Position numbers and translations under genes: made by a program
The notes under the pieces: generated by a model
Told to the model about the DNA's origin: nothing
Seen by the model: only the letters and a program-made list of their open reading frames with translations
The model's database searches: none
Part shown: in pieces, positions 14,988 through 24,203 of the stretch
How positions within the stretch are numbered: position 1 is the stretch's first letter
Layout: each line of letters begins with the position of its first letter
NCBI RefSeq assembly: GCF_003070885.1
Contig: NZ_CP028913.1
Location: forward strand, 2,604,001-2,668,000
Direction of reading: 5' to 3'
Length of the DNA stretch: 64,000 nt
DNA from: Agromyces badenianii
GTDB lineage: Bacteria; Actinomycetota; Actinomycetes; Actinomycetales; Microbacteriaceae

Positions 14988-17152
14988 GCACCGACACCAA
15001 CGACCGGAAGCCCCGCCGCGAGCGCGGGTCGGGCCGCGGGGCCGGCAAGGCCGGCACCCGTGACGCCGTCGGCACCGCCGAGCCGAAGGAGATGACCGAA
15101 GAGGAGCGCATCGAGTTCGAGCTCGCCGAGCAGGCGCGCCTGAACTCGGGCGACTGGGACAGCGTCGCGCCGGGCAAGGCGTCGAACTTCGGCGCGAGCT
15201 TCCGCCGCATGCTGGGGCTGCTGGCCCCCTGGAAGTGGTCGTTCGCGTTCGTCTCGCTGCTCGGTGCCATCGGCGTCGTGCTCACGGTCATCGCACCGAA
15301 GCTGCTCGGTGAGGCGACGAACATCATCTTCGAGGGCTTCATCTCGCTGCAGCTGCCGGCGGGCGTCTCCCAGGAGCAGATCGTCGAGCAGCTGCGGGCG
15401 TCGGGGCAAGACGACCTCGCGAACATCGTGGGCGCGGCGACCCTGACCCCGGGCGAGGGCATCGACTTCGTGGCACTCAGCCAGGTCGTGATCCTGGTGC
15501 TCGTGCTGTATCTCGTGGCCTCGGTGCTCTCGTGGGTGCAGGGCTACGTCATCAACGTCATCATGGTGCGGGCGATGTGGCGCCTGCGCGAAGACGTCGA
15601 GGCCAAGGTGCACCGCCTGCCGCTCAGCTACTTCGACAAGACGCAGCGGGGCGAGCTCATCTCGCGGGTCACGAACGACATCGACAACATCACGCAGACG
15701 ATGCAGCAGTCGCTCTCGAGCGCGCTCACGAGCGTGCTGACCGTGATCGGCGTGCTCGTCATGATGTTCTCGATCTCATGGCAGCTCGCCCTCGTGACTC
15801 TCGTCTCGTTGCCGCTCATGGCCGTCATCTTCGGCGTCATCGGGCCGAAGTCGCAGGCCGCGTTCGGGGTGCAGTGGAAGAAGGTCGGCCGACTGAACGC
15901 GCGCGTCGAGGAGTCGTTCTCGGGGCACGCGCTCGTCAAGGTGTTCGGCCGCGAGCGCGACGCGAGCGAGAAGTTCCGCGCCGAGAACGAGGAGCTCTAC
16001 GACGCCGCGTTCAAGGCTCAATTCCTCTCGGGCACGATCATGCCCGGCATGATGTTCATCGGAAACCTGACCTACGTGGGCATCGCGGTGCTCGGAGGCC
16101 TCATGGTCGCGAGCGGCCAGCTCCGCCTCGGCGACGTGCAGGCGTTCATCCAGTACTCGCAGCAGTTCACGCAGCCGCTCTCGCAGCTCGGCGGCATGGC
16201 GGCGGTCGTGCAATCGGGCACCGCCTCGGCCGAGCGCGTCTTCGAGTTGCTCGACGCCGACGAGCAGGAGCCCGACGCGGCCAACGCGCCGGCGCCGGTC
16301 GACGGCGACGGCACGATCGAGTTCGTGAACGTCTCGTTCTCGTACACGCCGGAGCGTCCGCTCATCCGCGACCTGTCGTTCCGGGTCGAGCCCGGGCAGA
16401 CGGTCGCGATCGTCGGCCCGACGGGCGCCGGCAAGACGACGCTCGTCAACCTCATCATGCGGTTCTACGAGCTCGACGGCGGGCGCATCCTGCTCGACGG
16501 CCAGGACATCGCCGAGCTGACCCGGCACGACGTGCGGGCCCGCACCGGCATGGTGCTGCAGGACCCGTGGCTGTTCGCGGGCACGATTCGCGAGAACATC
16601 CGGTACGGGCGCCAATCGGCGACCGACGACGAGATTCTCGAGGCCGCCCAGGCGACCTACGTCGACCGCTTCGTGCACTCGCTGCCCGACGGCTACGACA
16701 CGGTGCTCGACGAGGAGGCGTCGAACGTCTCCGCCGGTGAGAAGCAGCTCATCACGATCGCGCGAGCGTTCGTGGCGCGGCCCTCGGTGCTCATCCTCGA
16801 CGAGGCGACCTCGTCGGTCGACACCCGCACCGAACTGCTGCTGCAGCACGCGATGGCCGCACTGCGCGAGGGTCGCACCTCGTTCGTCATCGCGCACCGC
16901 CTGTCGACGATCCGCGACGCCGACCTCATCCTCGTGATGGAGCACGGCGACATCGTCGAGAAGGGCACCCACGAGGAGCTCATCGCCGCGAAGGGCGCGT
17001 ACTACCGCCTCTACAACTCGCAGTTCGAGCAGGCGGCGACCGACCTCGACGCCGAGCTCGGCGAGCTGCAGGAGGCCAATACGACGCGACCGGCACCTCG
17101 CCCCCTCGAGGAGGTCGTCGAGGAGGCGGCCGAGGCCGAGTTCGAGCTGTAG
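14984..17152 (+). CDS. ABC exporter half-transporter 2 (membrane domain plus ATPase)
   Basis: A 722-residue partner of the previous gene, joined by an ATGA overlap. About 70 charged N-terminal residues precede six transmembrane helices, with an extra extracytoplasmic insertion between helices 1 and 2 (about residues 115-155). The ATPase has Walker A GPTGAGKTTLVN near residue 480, signature NVSAGEKQLITIARAF, and Walker B VLILDEATSSVDTRTE with an intact catalytic glutamate. It would thus supply the active hydrolytic site of a heterodimeric exporter for drugs, lipids or peptides. A Glu-rich tail of about 45 residues ends the protein. Confidence 0.93.
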   Translation: MSTDTNDRKPRRERGSGRGAGKAGTRDAVGTAEPKEMTEEERIEFELAEQARLNSGDWDSVAPGKASNFGASFRRMLGLLAPWKWSFAFVSLLGAIGVVLTVIAPKLLGEATNIIFEGFISLQLPAGVSQEQIVEQLRASGQDDLANIVGAATLTPGEGIDFVALSQVVILVLVLYLVASVLSWVQGYVINVIMVRAMWRLREDVEAKVHRLPLSYFDKTQRGELISRVTNDIDNITQTMQQSLSSALTSVLTVIGVLVMMFSISWQLALVTLVSLPLMAVIFGVIGPKSQAAFGVQWKKVGRLNARVEESFSGHALVKVFGRERDASEKFRAENEELYDAAFKAQFLSGTIMPGMMFIGNLTYVGIAVLGGLMVASGQLRLGDVQAFIQYSQQFTQPLSQLGGMAAVVQSGTASAERVFELLDADEQEPDAANAPAPVDGDGTIEFVNVSFSYTPERPLIRDLSFRVEPGQTVAIVGPTGAGKTTLVNLIMRFYELDGGRILLDGQDIAELTRHDVRARTGMVLQDPWLFAGTIRENIRYGRQSATDDEILEAAQATYVDRFVHSLPDGYDTVLDEEASNVSAGEKQLITIARAFVARPSVLILDEATSSVDTRTELLLQHAMAALREGRTSFVIAHRLSTIRDADLILVMEHGDIVEKGTHEELIAAKGAYYRLYNSQFEQAATDLDAELGELQEANTTRPAPRPLEEVVEEAAEAEFEL

Positions 17153-17170
17153 TCGCACTGCCACGCAGGT

Positions 17171-17210
17171 GAACGAGCGGATGTCCCGGGGTCGGGGCAT
17201 CCGCTCGTTC
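17171..17210 (+). terminator. Terminator hairpin after the ABC exporter operon
   Basis: GAACGAGCGGATG (17171-17183) pairs perfectly with CATCCGCTCGTTC (17198-17210), with a further CCC/GGG pairing inside. It lies 18 bases after the exporter stop. Confidence 0.8.
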
Positions 17211-17280
17211 GTTGTGTCGGCGCCGCGACAGGCTGCCCCGCCCGGTCGGCGGTGCGCCCGCGCCGGGAGAGGATGGAGGG

Positions 17281-18618
17281 GTGACGATCGCGCCCCAGCC
17301 CGTGCACCCCTGGCGTCTCTGGTTGGTGTGGGGCGTCGGCGTCGCCGCCTACATGCTGTCGGTGACGAATCGCACCTCGCTCTCGGCGGTGGGCGTCGAC
17401 GCCGCGGTGCGATTCGATGCGGATGCCTCGACCCTGTCGATGTTCGCCGTCATCCAGCTCTTCGTCTACGGGGCGATGCAGATTCCCGTGGGCATCCTGC
17501 TCGACCGCTTCGGCGCGCGGCCGATCATCACGGCGGGCATGTTCCTCATGGCGGTCGGGCAGCTCGTGATGGCGTTCGCGCCCGACGTCGGCACCGCCAT
17601 CCTCGCCCGCATGCTGCTCGGCGCGGGCGACGCGGCGATCTTCCCGAGCGTGCTGCGCGTGGTGGCCGTCTGGTTCCCCGAGCGGCAGGCGCCGTTCATG
17701 GTGCAGCTCACCGGCATCGTCGGGCAGGCCGGGCAGCTGCTCGCGATCCTGCCGATGGCGGCCCTGCTGCACGCGACGAGCTGGACCGTCGCGTTCGGCA
17801 GCCTCGCCGGGCTGGGCGTGCTCTTCAGTGTGCTGACCTTCGCCGTGATCCGGAACCGCCCGCCCGGCCGCGACCGCGACGTGTCGGTCGACACCGCCAC
17901 CGGCGCCATGCACGTCGTCACGTCATCGGCCGACCTCCGCCAGGGCTTCCGCGAGTCGTGGGCGCACCCGGCGACGCGCCTCGCGTTCTGGTCGCACTTC
18001 ACCACGCCGTTCTCGGGCACCGCCTTCATCCTGCTGTGGGGGTTCCCGTTCCTGACGGTCGGCGAGGGCCTCTCCCCCGCGATGGCGTCGCTCATCTTCA
18101 GCGTCTACGTCATCGCCGGCATGCTGATCGGGCCGGTCATCGGTGCGCTCTCGAGCCGCCATCCGATGCGGCGATCGAGCATGCTCGTGCTGCCGATCGT
18201 CGCCCTCCAGGTGGTCGCGTGGCTCGCGGTCATCCTGTGGCCCGGCACGTCGCCGCTGTGGCTGCTCTTCGTGCTCGCCCTCGCCCTCAGCACGGGCGGC
18301 CCGGCCTCGATGATCGGCTTCGACCACGCGCGCACCTTCAACCCGAGCCACCGGCTCAGCACGGCGACGGGCATTGTGAACGTCGGCGGGTTCCTCGCCG
18401 CGCTGCTCGCCATCCTGCTGATCGGCATGGCGATGGACGCGCAGGGCGCCGGCACTCCCGAGACCTACAGCCTCGAGGCGTTCCGCCTCGCGTTCCTCAC
18501 CCAGGTGCCGCTCTGGGCGATCGGCGCGGCGTTCATCGTCTTCGAGCGCAAGCGCACCCGCGTGCACCTCGGGCTCGACGAGCCGCGCAAGCGCCGCCGC
18601 GAGCCTCCCGAGAGCTGA
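17281..18618 (+). CDS. MFS transporter
   Basis: A 445-residue major-facilitator protein with 12 predicted transmembrane helices. The loop 2-3 motif is GILLDRFGARPIITAGM, and acidic and basic residues typical of the N-terminal half are present (MLLGAGDAAIFPSVLRVVA). It resembles nitrate/oxalate/organic-anion type permeases, but the substrate is not predictable. The GTG at 17281 is chosen because an Arg-rich upstream extension is not MFS-like and GGATGGAGGG lies upstream. Confidence 0.9.
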   Translation: MTIAPQPVHPWRLWLVWGVGVAAYMLSVTNRTSLSAVGVDAAVRFDADASTLSMFAVIQLFVYGAMQIPVGILLDRFGARPIITAGMFLMAVGQLVMAFAPDVGTAILARMLLGAGDAAIFPSVLRVVAVWFPERQAPFMVQLTGIVGQAGQLLAILPMAALLHATSWTVAFGSLAGLGVLFSVLTFAVIRNRPPGRDRDVSVDTATGAMHVVTSSADLRQGFRESWAHPATRLAFWSHFTTPFSGTAFILLWGFPFLTVGEGLSPAMASLIFSVYVIAGMLIGPVIGALSSRHPMRRSSMLVLPIVALQVVAWLAVILWPGTSPLWLLFVLALALSTGGPASMIGFDHARTFNPSHRLSTATGIVNVGGFLAALLAILLIGMAMDAQGAGTPETYSLEAFRLAFLTQVPLWAIGAAFIVFERKRTRVHLGLDEPRKRRREPPES

Positions 18619-18655
18619 GCGGCGAGCCACCGCAGAGCTGAGCACGAGACGACGA

Positions 18656-18702
18656 CAGACGGATGCCGCGTCGCGATCACTTCGCGACGCGGCATCCGTC
18701 TG
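18656..18702. terminator. Strong bidirectional terminator hairpin
   Basis: A 21-bp perfect stem (18656-18676 with 18682-18702) with loop TCACT lies between the convergent MFS and dehydrogenase genes. Both arms contain GGATGCCGCGTCGCGA or its complement, as does the hairpin at 23497. Confidence 0.88.
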
Positions 18703-18738
18703 CTCACGACTCGGGGGCGGCGCTGACGCCGCCGCCGG

Positions 18739-19605
18739 TCACTCGCCCTTCGGGTAGCTGTAGAAGCCCTCGCCCGTGGCGACGCCGAGCTTGCCCTGGT
18801 CGATGTAGCGCTCCTTGATGAGCGCGGCGAACGCCTGCTGCTTCGGGCCGCCCATCATCGAGATGTTGTAGGCGGTCGTGAGGCCGACGATGTCGTAGAT
18901 CTGGAACGGGCCCATGGGCGCGCCGGTGCCGATGCGCCAGGTCTTGTCGATCGCCTCGGGTTCGGCGATGCCGTCGACGAGCAGCTCGCCGCCCGCCTGC
19001 AGGAACGGCACGAGCAGGGAGTTCAGCAGGTAGCCCGCCTTCTCCTTCTTGATCTCGATCGGCACCATGCCGATCTGCTCTGCGAAGCGGACGACGGCCT
19101 GGTAGACCTCGGGGCTCGTGGCCTCGGTGCCCATGATCTCGGCGGTGTTGTGCGCCCAGACCCGGTTCGCAAAGTGCAGCGCGAGGAACCGGTCGGCGCG
19201 GCCGGTGAACGACGCGAGGTCGCTCGGCAGCAGGGTCGAGGAGTTGGTGGCGAAGATCGTGTGCTCGGGCGCGAGCGTGGCGAGCTTCTCGTACGTGTCG
19301 CGCTTCAGCTCGAGGTTCTCGGGGATCGCCTCGATCACGAGGTCGGCGTTCGCGACGGCTTCGCCGAGGTCGGCCGAGAGGGTGATGCGGGCGAGGGCCT
19401 CTTGGGCCTTGCCGTCGGCGGCGCCCTCGACGCCCTCCGTCACGTAGGTGCCGGCGAGACCGTCGAAGCGCTGCTTCGCGGTCGCGAGGGCCGCGTCGTC
19501 GATGTCGTAGGCGACGACGTCGAACCCGCGATAGGCGGTCTGGTACGCGATCTGCGAGCCGAGCACTCCGGTGCCGAGCACGGTGATGTTGCGCAGTTCG
19601 GTCAT
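18739..19605 (-). CDS. 3-hydroxyacyl-CoA dehydrogenase family protein
   Basis: A 288-residue NAD-dependent dehydrogenase. It starts with the Rossmann motif NITVLGTGVLGSQIAYQTAY, has the family elements ADLVIEAIPENLELKRD and FATNSSTLLPSDLA, and a catalytic-type histidine in FLALHFANRVW. The C-terminal domain carries GYLLNSLLVPFL and IGTGAPMGPFQIYDIVGL. It is expected to oxidise L-3-hydroxyacyl-CoA (for example hydroxybutyryl-CoA) in fatty-acid metabolism. Its ATG overlaps the MarR stop by four bases, which implies substrate-responsive control by that regulator. Confidence 0.92.
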   Translation of the reverse strand: MTELRNITVLGTGVLGSQIAYQTAYRGFDVVAYDIDDAALATAKQRFDGLAGTYVTEGVEGAADGKAQEALARITLSADLGEAVANADLVIEAIPENLELKRDTYEKLATLAPEHTIFATNSSTLLPSDLASFTGRADRFLALHFANRVWAHNTAEIMGTEATSPEVYQAVVRFAEQIGMVPIEIKKEKAGYLLNSLLVPFLQAGGELLVDGIAEPEAIDKTWRIGTGAPMGPFQIYDIVGLTTAYNISMMGGPKQQAFAALIKERYIDQGKLGVATGEGFYSYPKGE

Positions 19606-20108
19606 TGCTGTTCCTTCTTTCCTTCTGTCCCTTGTGGGGCGTTTCCTGCTGCGCCTTGTGGGGCGTCGCGGTTGAAGCGCTGCAGGTCGTGCGCGAAGCG
19701 CGCGACCTCGGCGTCGGTCCAGCCGTCGAGGTGCTCGTCGACGACGCCCTGCAAGACGCCGATGGCCTCGTCGTAGGCGGCCCACCCCGGGTCGGTGAGT
19801 TCGAGCGGGCGGCCGCGGCCCGCGGCATCCGTCGCCTCGCGCACGACGCCGAGCTGCATGAGCTCGGCGAGCTGGCGCGAGACGGTCGAGCGGTTCAGGC
19901 GGAACGCCTGCGCGATGTCTACCGAGCGGCTGCCGGGATGGTCGACGATGTAGCCGAGGATCGACTGGTCGGTCATGCTCAGGCTGAGGTTCGCGATGCG
20001 GGCGTCGGCGACGCCGCGACGGCTGATGACGATGAGGGCGCGCAGGATGCCGGCCGCATCGGCCGGCCGCTGCGCACGACCCGGCACGGGCTGGTCTCGC
20101 ATGGTCAT
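19602..20108 (-). CDS. MarR-family transcriptional regulator
   Basis: A 168-residue winged-helix regulator. The DNA-binding helix region is SVDIAQAFRLNRSTVSRQLAEL, with a wing around EATDAAGRGRPLELTDPGW. Two in-frame ATG codons (20108 and 20102) are possible; GAGGGG is better spaced from the second. It is the first gene of a two-gene operon with the 3-hydroxyacyl-CoA dehydrogenase. Two copies of a GTTGC-N5-GCAAC palindrome lie directly upstream, indicating autoregulation. Confidence 0.9.
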   Translation of the reverse strand: MTMRDQPVPGRAQRPADAAGILRALIVISRRGVADARIANLSLSMTDQSILGYIVDHPGSRSVDIAQAFRLNRSTVSRQLAELMQLGVVREATDAAGRGRPLELTDPGWAAYDEAIGVLQGVVDEHLDGWTDAEVARFAHDLQRFNRDAPQGAAGNAPQGTEGKKEQQ

Positions 20109-20122
20109 CCCCTCATCGTTCT

Positions 20123-20166
20123 GTTGCTTAATGCAACGCTACGACCCCGTGTTGCATTCCGCAACA
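20123..20166. promoter_or_regulatory. Tandem operators upstream of the MarR operon
   Basis: Two palindromes of the same form, GTTGCTTAATGCAAC (20123-20137) and TGTTGCATTCCGCAACA (20150-20166), are centred 28 bp apart. They lie 15 bp upstream of the MarR start. Repeated sites on the same face of the helix suit a MarR dimer pair. Confidence 0.65.
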
Positions 20167-20301
20167 CCGCATCGAACTCGCAATCGGGAGGTTCGCCGGG
20201 TCGCGGAGGCCGCTCGATTCCGACGCGGCGCGCCCCCCTTGACGCCCCGGGACCCGACGAGAAAGATGAGGAAGGTTCATTCGCGTACGAGGGAGTTCGC
20301 C

Positions 20302-23300
20302 GTGTTCCGTGTCAGCATCGCCCGTCAGCTCGCCGCAGCCACCGCCGCGGCCCTGATCCTCACGGCCGTCAGCGCCGCGCCGGCCGTCGCGAAACCCGCG
20401 CCGCCGACGGGCGACGACCATCTCGCGGTGTATTCGGGCACCGTCGATGCCGACGGGCTCGCAGCGATCGTCGACCTCGGCGTCGACCGCCGTGACATCG
20501 TCGCAGCACCGAGCGACGGCGACCCGAACCAGCTCGCCGTCGAGGTGATCATCTCGGGCGAGCAGGCCGAGGAACTCGCCGAGATGGGCACCGAACTGGA
20601 GCAGAAGGCGCCGGATGCCTCGCAGCGCTCGTTGCAGGCCGACCCCACCGTGTTCCGGCGCTATTCGGGCGCGGGCGGGCTGCAGGAGGAACTGCAGGCG
20701 CAGGCCGCGGCGCATCCGACCATCGCCGAGCTCGAGGTGATCGGCCAGACCGTCAACGGGCAGGACATCAACGCCGTGCGGGTGACGAAGAACCCCGCAC
20801 GCGCGAAGGACGGCAAGCTGCCGACGACGGTGTTTGTCGCCGCGCAGCACGCTCGCGAGTGGATCACGCCCGAGATGGTGCGGCGACTGCTCGACCAGGT
20901 GCTGAACTCCTACGGATCCGACCCGCGCATCACGCAGCTCGTCAACACGACCGAGATGTGGTTCATCCCGGTGGCGAACCCCGACGGCTACGACTTCACC
21001 TTCGAGGAGGACCAGCGGCTCTGGCGCAAGAACCTGCGCGACAACAACGGCGACGGCGTCATCACGGTCGGCGACGGCGTCGACCTGAACCGCAACTACC
21101 CGACTCGATGGGGCTACGACAACGAGGGCTCGTCGCCGAACCCGGCGAGTGAGACCTACCGCGGCCCCGCGCCGGCCTCCGAGCCCGAGACGCAGGCGCT
21201 CGACTCGCTGTTCGCGCGCATCACGCCCGAGTTCTTCGTGAACTACCACTCGGCCGCCGAGCTGCTGCTGCACGGCCTCGGCTGGCAGGTCGCGACCCCG
21301 TCGCCCGACGACGTGATCTACGAGGCGATGGTCGGCGACGACGCGAACCCGGCCGTGCCGGGCTACGACCCCGACATCTCGGCCGAGCTCTACGTGACGA
21401 ACGGCGACACCGACGGGCACATGCAGGAGGCGTACGGCTCCCTCGGCTTCACGCCCGAGATGGCGACGTGCGAATCGGCGTCGGAGTCGATCCCCGACGA
21501 CCAGTGGGAGGCCGACGACTGCGAGAGCGGCTTCAACTTCCCCGACGACGAGGGGCTGATCCAGGCCGAGTTCGAGAAGAACGTGCCCTTCGCGCTCTCG
21601 GTGGCGGAGTCGGCGCTCGACCCGAACGACCCGGTCTCGGTCGTCGATCGCGAGGCGGCCGACTTCACGGTCGACTCGTTCGACGTCTCGTACGGCGACT
21701 CGCAGCCCGTGGCCGTCGTCGCCAAGCGCGACCTGATCGCGAAGTTCATGAACTACCGCATCAACGGCGGTCGCAGCCAGCTCGCGCTCGTGAAGGAGTG
21801 GCAGGGCGGCGAACGCTACGGCGACGAGAACGACGACTACCTCGCCGAGTACCGCGGTACCGTACGGGGCGCGAGCCCGGGCGACTCCGTCGAGGTCTGG
21901 TTCTCGGCGTTCCCGCCGATTCGCGACGTGCTGAAGGGCGAGAAGTTCCGCAAGATCGAGAGCGAGCACTTCACGTACACGCTCGCGCAAGACACCGGCA
22001 ACGAGGTGCTCGTGATCGCCAACGAGGACTACACGGGCGTGAACCCGACGTACCCGGCCGGCACGACCGCGCCGAAGTACCTCGACGAGCACGTCGCCGC
22101 CCTTGAGGCGAACGGCGTGACCCCCGATGTCTGGGATGTCGACGCCCAAGGCGTGCCGCACGACCTCGCGGTGCTCAGCCACTACGACACCGTGCTCTGG
22201 TACCTCGGCGACAACCGATTGACCCAGGATCCGGAGGACGAACTCACCGAGGTCGGCAGCGGCGCGCTGCCCGACCTGTCGGTGGCCGAGCGCACGCAAT
22301 ACCTCACGATCGCGGTGCGCGACTTCCTCAACGAGGGCGGCAAGCTCGCGTACACGGGCGAGACCACCGGCTACTACGGAGTGCTCGCCGGCACGCTCGG
22401 CGGTCTGTACTACGGCCTGAACGGAGCGCCCGAGCAGCCGTGCGCCGTCACCGAAGACCTCTTCAGCGACTGCCTGCTGTACGCCGACGACTTCACGCAG
22501 TACTGGCTCGGCGCCTACAACCGCACGTCGCTCGCGGCGGGCGGCGTGCTCGGCACCGCTCTTCCGCTCGACGGGTTCGAGTCGCTCTTCGGCGGGCCCG
22601 CGACAGCCGACAACGCCGTGGATGAGGCGGGTGCGCTCGCCCCGACGAGCGAGGTGCTGCCCGTCGACGAGTTCCCGCAGTTCGAGAGCGCGGCGATCGC
22701 CGACTACCTCGACCCGCAGGGGCCGTTCATCGCGATCGAGGGCGAGTGGGCGATGGCCGCCTCGCACATCGACGACGGCTACCAGCGTCTCGGCCGAACC
22801 TTCGACCTCACGGGCGTGACGGCGGCGGATGTCCCGGCATTCGAGGCCCAGATCTCGTTCTCGACCGAGGAGGCGTACGACCACGTGATCGTCGAGGCGC
22901 GCCAGGTGGGCACGGATGCCTGGACGACGCTGCCCGACGCGAACGGCGGCACGACGTCCGACCTGCCGGCCGAGTGCGAGGTGGGCTTCCTCGTCGACGA
23001 GCATCCGCAGCTCGAGCACTACCTGACGGTCGCCGACCCGTGCCTGCCGACCGGCACGACCGGCGAGTGGAACTCGTTCACGACGACGTCGGATGGCTGG
23101 GTGCCGGTGTCGTTCGATCTCAGCGCCTTCGCCGGTCAAGAGGTCGAGATCGTCGTGAGCTACGTGACCGACCCGTCGACGGGCGAGACCGGGCTCATCG
23201 TCGATGACACGCGGCTCGTCGTCGCCGGCGCACCGACCGAGGCCGAGGGCTTCGAGGCCGGGCTCGGCGCCTGGACGGTGCTCGGAGCTCCCGAGACGAG

Positions 23301-23466
23301 CCCGGGCAACGTGACCGACTTCGAGCGCACGCGCGGCCTCGGCGGGATCGTCTCGGCCGTGCGCGCGGCCGACTCGATCATGCTCGGCTTCGGACTCGAA
23401 CAGCTCGAGTCCGATGCCGCACGGGCCGACGCGGTCGGGCGGATCCTGGCGTACCTGCAGGACTGA
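20302..23466 (+). CDS. Secreted M14-family zinc carboxypeptidase, multidomain
   Basis: A 1054-residue exoenzyme. The N-terminal signal peptide ends near AAPAVA, with a predicted cleavage before KPAPP. A propeptide-like stretch runs to about residue 115. The M14 catalytic domain follows: zinc ligands HAREW (His183, Glu186) and NYHSAAE (His316), substrate-binding DLNRNYP (Arg264), and the catalytic-type Glu in TPEMAT (near 386). The remaining 600 residues hold beta-rich domains of unknown function. The GTG at 20302 is chosen from GGGAG spacing and the signal peptide; an in-frame ATG at 20266 is an alternative. It probably degrades external peptides. Confidence 0.92.
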   Translation: MFRVSIARQLAAATAAALILTAVSAAPAVAKPAPPTGDDHLAVYSGTVDADGLAAIVDLGVDRRDIVAAPSDGDPNQLAVEVIISGEQAEELAEMGTELEQKAPDASQRSLQADPTVFRRYSGAGGLQEELQAQAAAHPTIAELEVIGQTVNGQDINAVRVTKNPARAKDGKLPTTVFVAAQHAREWITPEMVRRLLDQVLNSYGSDPRITQLVNTTEMWFIPVANPDGYDFTFEEDQRLWRKNLRDNNGDGVITVGDGVDLNRNYPTRWGYDNEGSSPNPASETYRGPAPASEPETQALDSLFARITPEFFVNYHSAAELLLHGLGWQVATPSPDDVIYEAMVGDDANPAVPGYDPDISAELYVTNGDTDGHMQEAYGSLGFTPEMATCESASESIPDDQWEADDCESGFNFPDDEGLIQAEFEKNVPFALSVAESALDPNDPVSVVDREAADFTVDSFDVSYGDSQPVAVVAKRDLIAKFMNYRINGGRSQLALVKEWQGGERYGDENDDYLAEYRGTVRGASPGDSVEVWFSAFPPIRDVLKGEKFRKIESEHFTYTLAQDTGNEVLVIANEDYTGVNPTYPAGTTAPKYLDEHVAALEANGVTPDVWDVDAQGVPHDLAVLSHYDTVLWYLGDNRLTQDPEDELTEVGSGALPDLSVAERTQYLTIAVRDFLNEGGKLAYTGETTGYYGVLAGTLGGLYYGLNGAPEQPCAVTEDLFSDCLLYADDFTQYWLGAYNRTSLAAGGVLGTALPLDGFESLFGGPATADNAVDEAGALAPTSEVLPVDEFPQFESAAIADYLDPQGPFIAIEGEWAMAASHIDDGYQRLGRTFDLTGVTAADVPAFEAQISFSTEEAYDHVIVEARQVGTDAWTTLPDANGGTTSDLPAECEVGFLVDEHPQLEHYLTVADPCLPTGTTGEWNSFTTTSDGWVPVSFDLSAFAGQEVEIVVSYVTDPSTGETGLIVDDTRLVVAGAPTEAEGFEAGLGAWTVLGAPETSPGNVTDFERTRGLGGIVSAVRAADSIMLGFGLEQLESDAARADAVGRILAYLQD

Positions 23467-23496
23467 CCGCACCGAGAGGCCGCGTGGATGCCGCGT

Positions 23497-23534
23497 GGAT
23501 GCCGCGTCGCGAGGTTGATCGCGACGCGGCATCC
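23497..23534 (+). terminator. Terminator hairpin after the carboxypeptidase
   Basis: GGATGCCGCGTCGCGA pairs perfectly over 16 bp with TCGCGACGCGGCATCC across the loop GGTTGA. Just before it an 11-bp unit CGTGGATGCCG is directly duplicated. Confidence 0.82.
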
Positions 23535-23582
23535 GCTCTGTCGCCCCGCGCGCTGTCGCGCTGTCGCTCTGTCGCTCCGGTA

Positions 23583-23604
23583 GGTCGGTACTTCGGTACC
23601 GGCC
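23583..23604 (+). promoter_or_regulatory. UUCG-tetraloop hairpin upstream of the PNPOx-like gene
   Basis: GGTCGGTAC-TTCG-GTACCGGCC forms a nine-pair stem, with one G-U pair in RNA, closed by the very stable C(UUCG)G loop. Its role is unknown; it lies about 145 nt before the next start codon. Confidence 0.4.
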
Positions 23605-23615
23605 CGGCGCGCACG

Positions 23616-23635
23616 TCAGCGGTCGCGACCGCTGA
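23616..23635. promoter_or_regulatory. 20-bp perfect palindrome, possible operator
   Basis: TCAGCGGTCGCGACCGCTGA is fully self-complementary without a spacer. It lies 111 bp upstream of the PNPOx-like start. It could be an operator or the end of a terminator region. No regulator gene adjoins it. Confidence 0.4.
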
Positions 23636-23746
23636 GCACTGATCACCGGCGTCGCTTCCGACACATCGCGTCTGCACGCCATGTCGTCTCGTAGTCTCGG
23701 TCTGACAGAACGACGACGACGCGATGACGACCTCGGAAGGAGCGCA

Positions 23747-24193
23747 ATGGCCGACGCCACGCTGCTCACGCTCGACCCCTCGAACGACGTGCACACCCGC
23801 GCGATCGCGCGCCTCGAACGCGAGCGCATCGCCTGGTTCACGAGCACGAGCCGAAGCGGGTTTCCGCACGCCGTGCCCGTCTGGTACCTCTGGCACGAGG
23901 GTGCCGTGGTCGTGCTGAGCGAGCCCGCCGCGGTGAAGGTCGCGAACGCGAAGCGCGACCCGCAGGTGCTCGTGCACCTCGAGTCGGGCGCCGACGAAGA
24001 GCAGCTCACCGTGCTGCAGGGCACCGTCGAGGTGCTCGACGGCGCCGCATCCGAGTGGATCACCCGCATCGGCGAGGCCTACCTCGCGAAGTACGCCGCC
24101 GACCTGCCGCCGCTCGACCTCACCCTCGAGTCGATGGCCCGGCGCTACAGCACCGTGCTTCGAGTGACGCCGGTGAAGCTCATCGCCTGGTGA
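23747..24193 (+). CDS. Pyridoxamine 5'-phosphate oxidase-like flavin/F420-binding protein
   Basis: A 148-residue split-barrel protein. The conserved strands are IAWFTSTSRSGFPHAVPVWY and VVVLSEPAAVKVANAKRD, then VLVHLESGADEEQ. These match the small PPOX-class proteins that bind FMN or F420 in actinobacteria (Rv3369-like). The reaction is not known. The start at 23747 follows GGAAGGAGCG. Two palindromic elements lie in the upstream region. Confidence 0.82.
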   Translation: MADATLLTLDPSNDVHTRAIARLERERIAWFTSTSRSGFPHAVPVWYLWHEGAVVVLSEPAAVKVANAKRDPQVLVHLESGADEEQLTVLQGTVEVLDGAASEWITRIGEAYLAKYAADLPPLDLTLESMARRYSTVLRVTPVKLIAW

Positions 24194-24203
24194 GCGCGGG
24201 CCG

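Noticed and set aside
20128..24069. A 1313-codon open frame on the minus strand
   Set aside because: It is the antisense shadow of the carboxypeptidase and PNPOx-like genes. Its translation is Arg/His/Val-rich with no domain, as expected of complement frames in high-GC DNA.
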